From the NCBI RefSeq assembly GCF_022539665.2, contig NC_081336.1, positions 4,790,221 to 4,854,220 of the forward strand: a stretch of 64,000 nucleotides of DNA. Reading direction: 5' to 3'. This stretch comes from Daphnia carinata (Eukaryota; Arthropoda; Branchiopoda; Diplostraca; Daphniidae). The notes below the pieces were generated by a model. That model had not been told where the DNA came from. It worked only from the letters and a program-made list of their open reading frames with translations, and made no database searches. Shown here one piece after another: positions 58,463 to 64,000 of this stretch. Every line of letters starts with the position of its first letter. Within the stretch, counting starts at the first letter, position 1. A program made the translations under genes and the position numbers.

Positions 58463-59144
58463 CGATTGGCGGTGAAATAGGACTGAAACGAAATAGGACT
58501 GGAGAAATAGAACTGAAAATTTCCAGTCCTATTTCTACCGGAGAAATAGGACTGGGAGAAATAGGACTGATTTTTAAAAACTTTTAGGACAGTCCTATTT
58601 CTCCATGGCATCAGTCCTATTTCTCCTCGGCATCAGTCCTATTTCTCCTTAGAAATAGTTCTATTTCATTTACCTTGTTACAAGGGGAACGATGAGCCTC
58701 CAATCCCGTAGGCAATGTATTGCACAAGAGCGCCGGCTTATATCCATTTCTCTTTTTCAAAAACCGATGGCGTTTACTCATTATTTAAATGGTTCACAAA
58801 TGTTTTATCTCTTATCCTATTTTTATTTTAATTGCTGGGGAACATGAATTATTTTGAATCTAATAGAGTTCATTTAATAAAATATTATTAGAGCAATATC
58901 AGAATATGTAAGAGCTGTATATAACGAAAGATGTATGAAATAGTAAAACATTAGTTCAATTGGAAAAGTTGGTTATGACCACATAATGTGCGATATAAGT
59001 AATAAATATTTCTGTAGTATGTCTAATAGTAGTTTATTAAATGAACTGTATTAAATACAATATAGCTCATGTTCTCCTGTAATTTAAATTAAAAATAGGA
59101 TAAGAGATAAAACATTTGTGAACCATTTAAATAATGAGTAGAAG
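58463..59144 (+). repeat. Repeat R3, copy 2 (inserted in right arm; itself palindromic)
   Basis: Absent from the corresponding place in the left arm. The first part has repeated GAAATAGGACTG/CAGTCCTATTTC words that can pair. The second part is a hairpin: TCATTATTTAAATGGTTCAC at about 58778 faces its complement at about 59118-59137, with arms of about 110 bp continuing inward (TTTATCTCTTATCCTATTTT both sides). Confidence 0.7.
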
Positions 59145-59557
59145 TAGAAAAGAACTTCAAGGAGAAGGTTTAAAACAAACAGAATAATCAATAAAGAACA
59201 AAAACATTTTGAATCCTCTTACCAAAACTTTCATTGACTTAACCTATGTCTTTCTAGTAGATTGTGACATTGGAACTTTTACAACTGTTTCTTGCCATTT
59301 TCGAAAAGCATCGAAGCGTAACTGAATTGGGTCTCCTAAAATATTTTCAGTCGAAATTTTCCGCGCAACATCAATTTCAGTTTCCTCAGCATTGTTTAAA
59401 CATCTTTTGTTAAAATTACAATTAAGCTCCTTCTTTTAAAGAAAAACAAATAAAAAGTTCGTCTGCTAATATAGAAAAACAAAAAAGAAAAATGAAAAAC
59501 AAATATAACTTCGTCTGCTAATATTGAGAAGAAAAAAATCAATATTTGAAAAATCAG

Positions 59558-59783
59558 AAGTCCTAATGTTGATGGCACGGGAGTCCTCTTGTCGGAAAGT
59601 GTAGCGCTCGTTGGGTTCAGCAACAATTTACTGTTGCGCCCAAACGTCGGGGACCAGTAGTCCGAAAGTCGGTAGACAGATGTCCTTTCGTCGGGTGACC
59701 AGATGTCCAAGTGTCGGAAACCTGGAACCAAAAGTCGGAAACCCTGGAGTCCTTTTTGTAACTCGCCCAAAAGACTCTGTCCC
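59558..59783 (+). repeat. Repeat R2, copy 3 (right end of the palindrome)
   Basis: Matches 48388-48590 apart from an extra stretch of about 20 bp near 59665-59700. The outer end has diverged (CCAAAAGACTCTGTCCCC rather than CCAAAAGAGTACATGC). Confidence 0.8.
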
Positions 59784-59805
59784 CAAATCTACGTAGAGGT
59801 GAATG
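59784..59805 (+). repeat. Right flanking direct repeat of the palindromic element (22 bp)
   Basis: Identical to 55123-55144. Confidence 0.85.
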
Positions 59806-59965
59806 ATGTTTTTATTTTATTCGGGTCATCTATTGTTGATAGAGAAAACTATTTAGAAAGATCGATGCAGCGATTATCTAATAATGCCGATATATCGGAA
59901 AGAAGTCCAAATAGTCGCCAACACTGCAGCAGACGAACACATTCGATTTTTTAAACTAATTCTTG

Positions 59966-61761
59966 ATGATTTTCGGCCTTGTATGTAAATTGTTTCGAAG
60001 CAAACTATATACTTTTTCAAAAAGGAAGTTGGTAACAGTAGCTGGAAACCAGGTTTCGAAAACAGGAAATTGTTCTAAAATGGAAGAAGTTCCCAATCAA
60101 AATTGCATACAAAAGGATGCAAAATCCATTAAAAGACCGTTTGAAATCAGCCATGAAGCCGAATCTGCACCAGTTGAAGAAACAGTCAAAAGAGCACGTT
60201 CTCAAAAAAAAAAGAAATTTGCCATTCTCTTAAGTTATTGTGGTCAGGGATACCTTGGAATGCAATTTAATCAAGGGTTCAAAACGATTGAAGGTGAATT
60301 GTTTCAAGCATTTTTAAAACTTGGAATAATGGATGATGACTCCCTTAACACACCACAATCTATACATTTCCAAAGAGCAGCACGAACAGATAAAGGAGTA
60401 TAATTTTACTTTATTTGTTGTTAAAAGCTCCTTTAAGCTTTTTGTTTCATAGGTATCTGCCATCCGTCAAGTGATTTCGCTGAAAATGAGTAAGTTGTAC
60501 ATGGTATATCAATTTTTCACTGTTTTGTTGTGTTATCAATTGAAGTTTCATGTAACAATTGCTTTTTAGAATAATTGTATGTTTGAGAATAATATGAAAT
60601 TTTCAGCATGAAATTCATTATATTTTGAAAATGAAAATGAACAGTAATTAATGTAGAAAATGTGATAAGGCAAAATTGCATGATGATTTTCAATGCAATT
60701 ATTTGATTAAATAATTTTCTTTTTGCAGGGTTACCAGATGAAAATCTATGTAAGGAGCTAAATTCACTCCTTTCTCACTGTGTACGGGTGTTTGCTGTAA
60801 GGAAGGTTACAGCAGGTTTTAATAGCAAAACTGCATGTGATTCCCGATCCTACGTGAGTATCGTTTGATAGATTAATTTAGAGTCACATTTTCTTTTCAA
60901 ATAATTTGTCGCTATATTTAGGCTTATGTGATGCCTACATTTGCTTTTGCCTCTAAAGAAGTGGCTCCTTCCCATCAGTTCCGTTTGATATCGGAAACTG
61001 TTGATCAAGTCAATTCGCTGCTTTCGTTTTTTAAAGGGACGCGAAATTACCACAATTTCACATCAGGTAGGCCTGCGCAGGATCCTAGCTGTAAACGTTA
61101 CGTAACGCAGTTTTCTTGCAGCCTGCCTTTCATAGTGAAAGATATGGAATTTGTGAAAATCACTATTAAAGGTTGTAAGCCTATTTCTTTTGACTCTTAA
61201 TAATGCAGCGTATTTAAAGATTTATTTTTATTAGGACAGAGTTTCATGTTGCATCAGATACGTAAAATGGTTACTACACTTCATATTTATTCGTAAGTTA
61301 AGGACGAAAAATAATTTTTTACTTTCATAGATAGGACTTACAGTCGCTATCATGCGTGGATATACGTCAAAAGAAATATTAGAAAAAGCATTCAAAATGG
61401 AGCGGGTTAATATTCCTACAGCTCCCAGTTTAAATCTATTGTTGGAGGAGGTAAGAAGGTGAAAAACTCTCCTTTGCGCCTGTTAATCAAAAAGTTTTTT
61501 AAAACATGTTAGCCCCACTATGACAGTTATAATCGCCGTTATGGGAGCGACGGAGTACACGAAGCTTTAGACTGGAGTTCGTGCGCAGTAGATGTAGAAA
61601 AGTTTTACGAAAACTCTATTCTGCCAGTTATTTATGACGGAGAGATGGTCTGTCCTGATGGCGGTTCGATGATGAATTGGCTTTTAACATCTTTGCCACT
61701 TCACACGTACGAATTCCCATTAAAGCCTGAGGAAAAGTTACCGAATTCTGTTTGTGAGTGA
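59966..61761 (+). CDS. PUS1: tRNA pseudouridine synthase PUS1 (TruA family)
   Basis: Seven exons (59966-60397, 60453-60489, 60729-60853, 60922-61171, 61235-61269, 61331-61450, 61513-61761) give 415 residues, against 427 in human. A basic N-terminus compatible with mitochondrial import is followed by a lysine-rich stretch and KFAILLSYCGQGYLGMQFN. The catalytic aspartate is in FQRAARTDKGVSAIRQ. Further landmarks: VRVFAVRKVTAGFNSKTACD, SRSYAYVMPTFAF, FFKGTRNYHNFTSG, KGQSFMLHQIRKMIGLTVAI and YNRRYGSDG. It isomerises uridines in tRNA anticodon-stem positions (for example 27/28) in nucleus and mitochondria. A downstream ATG near 60080 could give a shorter nuclear form. It ends 96 bp from the ALKBH8 stop on the other strand. 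Confidence 0.93.
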
Positions 61762-61856
61762 CATTTCCCAAATCAGTTGACTTCAAGACGAATTTGAATG
61801 TGTAATAATTGAAAAGCCATTATTGCACACTAAACTACTTTATTCAGCGTTTTCTG

Positions 61857-63971
61857 TTATTCTTTTTCAAACTCAATGCACCAATTTCCTTGATCGTAAT
61901 AACTGCGCCGAATGGAAATATTAGATATCTTGGAACATAGGCTGTCCAATTCGCCTTCCTTGAAAACGTGATAAAATCTCAAATAAGTAGGTGTATCCGT
62001 TCCAGTACTCTCTTTTGAATTGAGACTCCAAGGTACTAGAACATCCGCATGTTTAAATTCTGTTCGATTTGTGTGCACAGGTAGCACGGCTTCTGAGTAC
62101 GTTTCCGGTGTAGAACACACTTCTGTTCTCGACACGTTACTCTTCTTTTGCAGCAAATAAGTTGATTTTCTTTTCGCCATTTCCTGTTCTTTGGCCCAAA
62201 CATACACCAGAGCTCGACCACCCTTACGTAGAATGCCTGCAAACATTATTAGAATATAGTATCGAAGCTAAAGCCGGGATAATAAAGAAGTACGGCTTAT
62301 GTCCTGGAGTGTCTGCAAACGCCGGTCTTCGGTAGCCAAATGATGAATAACAGCGATACAGATGGCGGCATCAGCTACATCATCACGAAAAGGGGAAGCA
62401 CGACAATCAGCATTGACAACTTGATAACCACGTTTCCTACAGACTTTAGGAAGGATAAAACAAATTACATATTGCGACTTAACAAACTTGAAGCAATTTA
62501 TATTACACTGAACCATTTAGTAGTTGCTTTGATCGATCGGATCCAATGCTGAAAAGCGATTGCGAACACGTTAGGTATTTTCCATTTCCACAGCCAATGT
62601 CTAACAGCAGTGATCCAGCAGGAAAACTCTTAATAAATGCTTTAACGTTGGGCCATGGTGAATGTCTAACAAATAATTGTTAGGTACTCTCCAACATGAG
62701 GAAGTATTGAATCTCTATAATACCTGGTTTCACTGAAGTGTGTAGCGATTTCATCATAAACACGAAAAACATGGTTTCTTTCGATGTTGTCGGCAGTTTT
62801 TTCTGAGAGATCAATAGAATTTTCTGATTGCGAATCACACCATCTGGAGAAAGTGCAATCACATTTTGATGTGCGGACTTTGCGGAAAGTCAATGACGTC
62901 CGGTTTTCCCGTCGCTTAACAGTTAATCCATGATCGACAGCTTCAGTTACGTCATATTTCCGTGGCGTTATACCGTGACTCCAGGAGTATCTGAAGAGTC
63001 AACAATTTTTTCAATCCAAAATGAAGAAAAGCTTTATACTTTTACCGTGCTTCTTGGCTAATAATCAAACACGAACGTCTTGGTAAAACGATGCTTAAAC
63101 GCCGACCATCATCATTACTCATGAAGTCCATTACAATATCAGAACCCAGAGAGATGCTAATAATTCCATCCTCAAAAGAACTATGAGTATCAGTATGAAG
63201 AGGTATTCCTTGCCCAGGTGCATAGTGATTAACTGTCAATTGATTTGGTCTTGGCATGCCAAGTTCCACAAACTTTTTGATGATTGGTTCCATTTCTTCA
63301 GGTATAGCATTTGGCAATGGGTTTCGATCAACTTTATTGCTGCCATACTTGAATTCAAATCCATAATGCTTCACAGTTCTATGTTTGAGCTGCAATGTCT
63401 GTGGATCAGACAAGGTCAAGTCAAGTAATTTTTCTTCTTCTTCTTCAGATATAAAGTTTTCCTTTAGTTTCAGCCCACTTGGCCACACCTTTGGACTCTC
63501 TTGCAAGCCAATCATGTTTGCTGAAATGCAAGAAAAATTAAGAGTAAAAAAAAATACAAATTGGAAATAAAAAGCTCAAAATTACAAAAATTTTGTTTTA
63601 AATCACCATGGAGACTTACTGGGAAATTGTTTAAGGTAAGAGAGGTACAGTGCTTTTGTTTCACCTTTCAGGCAAAAACTTCCATTTAGCTTCTCATAGC
63701 TTTCTACAGCAGCACATTCATTCTTAAAGCTGAGAATACAATATGATTTTCTTTCAATCATTACCAATTTTTCAATTTCCCCAAAACCGATAAAAATATC
63801 AAATATTTCCTCTCTCGTAAATCCATTCAGTAAACCTGCATTAATCAAGCACAGAAAACGTGACGGTGTAGAGTTCTCTATACCTATAAAGCCGTTTGAT
63901 ACATCATTTGACACATTTGCAAAAAATTTTGCCACTTTTCTGGCTACTTTCTTTTCAGTCACTTTCTTCAT
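61857..63971 (-). CDS. ALKBH8: ALKBH8-like tRNA wobble-uridine modification enzyme
   Basis: Six exons on the minus strand (63620-63971, 63046-63520, 62724-62990, 62514-62665, 62294-62443, 61857-62236) give 591 residues, against 664 in human, with all three family modules. An RRM spans about residues 35-115 (SRFLCLINAGLLNGFTREEI ... YCILSFKNECAAVESYEKLN). The AlkB dioxygenase domain follows, with YGFEFKYGSN, LTVNHYAPGQGIPLHTDTHS (iron ligands HxD), then SWSHGITPRKYD (distal histidine) and the NRTSLTFRKVR arginine motif. The methyltransferase has LLLDIGCGNGKYL, GSDRSKQL, VVNADCRASPFRDDVADAAI, AVIHHLATEDRR and GGRALVYVWA. It methylates and hydroxylates cm5U34 to mcm5U/mchm5U in tRNA. The ATG at 63971 is just inside the window edge. 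Confidence 0.95.
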
Positions 63972-64000
63972 TTGTTATTGACGTTAATTGTTTTGTTTGT

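Larger units (their letters stand above)
55145..59783. mobile_element. Giant imperfect palindrome / long-inverted-repeat element (about 4.6 kb)
   Basis: The left arm (55145 to about 57190) matches the reverse complement of the right arm (about 57200 to 59783) along most of its length. Anchors: R2 ends 55145-55346 vs 59558-59783; 55560-55790 vs 59150-59400; 55795-55920 vs 58320-58461; 56500-56700 vs 57836-58060; 56707-57020 vs 57365-57680. Arms differ by scattered substitutions and indels, and the right arm carries an insertion (58463-59144, R3). Coding-like text is legible in both arms on the left-arm strand: GDPIQLRFDAFRKWQETVVK and FLLDFGVIRFTQIA (left), with near-identical right-arm versions, but stops interrupt them. 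Perfect 22-bp direct repeats flank the whole. It has no recognised transposase. Possibly a foldback-type element or an inverted duplication of a decayed element. Confidence 0.7.

Overview
This window looks like nuclear DNA of an arthropod, most likely a cladoceran crustacean such as Daphnia (inference). The reasons are compact multi-exon genes with GT-AG introns mostly of 55-120 nt, closely spaced genes on both strands, AT-rich intergenic DNA with decayed transposons, and arthropod-type gene families (pHCl-like chloride channels, a DUF4806-like gene). I rebuilt gene models by hand from splice signals, reading phase and family similarity. For every multi-exon gene the exon lengths add up to an open frame, except the DUF4806-like gene, which has one in-frame stop.

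Layout. 1-170: end of ceramide glucosyltransferase. 1.9-2.6 kb: mitochondrial ribosomal protein S28 (+). 3.0-5.2 kb: NSUN6 tRNA m5C methyltransferase (-). 6.2-9.0 kb: TMCC/dementin-like ER protein (+). 9.5-12.3 kb: pyrroline-5-carboxylate reductase (-). 13.3-14.2 kb: small RG-rich plus DUF4806-like gene with an in-frame stop. 15.1-20.1 kb: GANP/MCM3AP mRNA-export protein (+). 20.6-23.5 and 25.2-30.1 kb: tandem pair of pHCl-like Cys-loop chloride channels, the second with an extra N-terminal ectodomain of about 390 residues. 30.7-32.7 kb: secreted IGFBP/thyroglobulin-repeat protein. 33.2-35.2 kb: PIG-S (-). 36.3-39.0 kb: SMYD4 (+). 39-44.6 kb: repeat-rich, with a CCCGTC minisatellite, a duplicated segment and a TPX2-like relic. 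44.8 kb: IL-17-like secreted cystine-knot protein. 45.2-48.6 kb: hAT-type material. 48.9-50.3 kb: TPRKB (+) and PPIL1 (-), tail to tail. 50.3-59.8 kb: repeat-dominated, with a decayed hAT transposase and a giant imperfect palindrome of about 4.6 kb flanked by 22-bp direct repeats. 60.0-64.0 kb: PUS1 (+) and ALKBH8 (-), tail to tail.

Four genes act on tRNA modification (NSUN6, TPRKB, PUS1, ALKBH8) but they are scattered, so this may be coincidence. The most unusual parts are the palindromic element at 55.1-59.8 kb, two short hAT-like elements with perfect 8-bp target duplications and GATC-rich ends, the pHCl paralogue with the added ectodomain, and a GTCCGC-repeat motif in the same sense upstream of three housekeeping genes.
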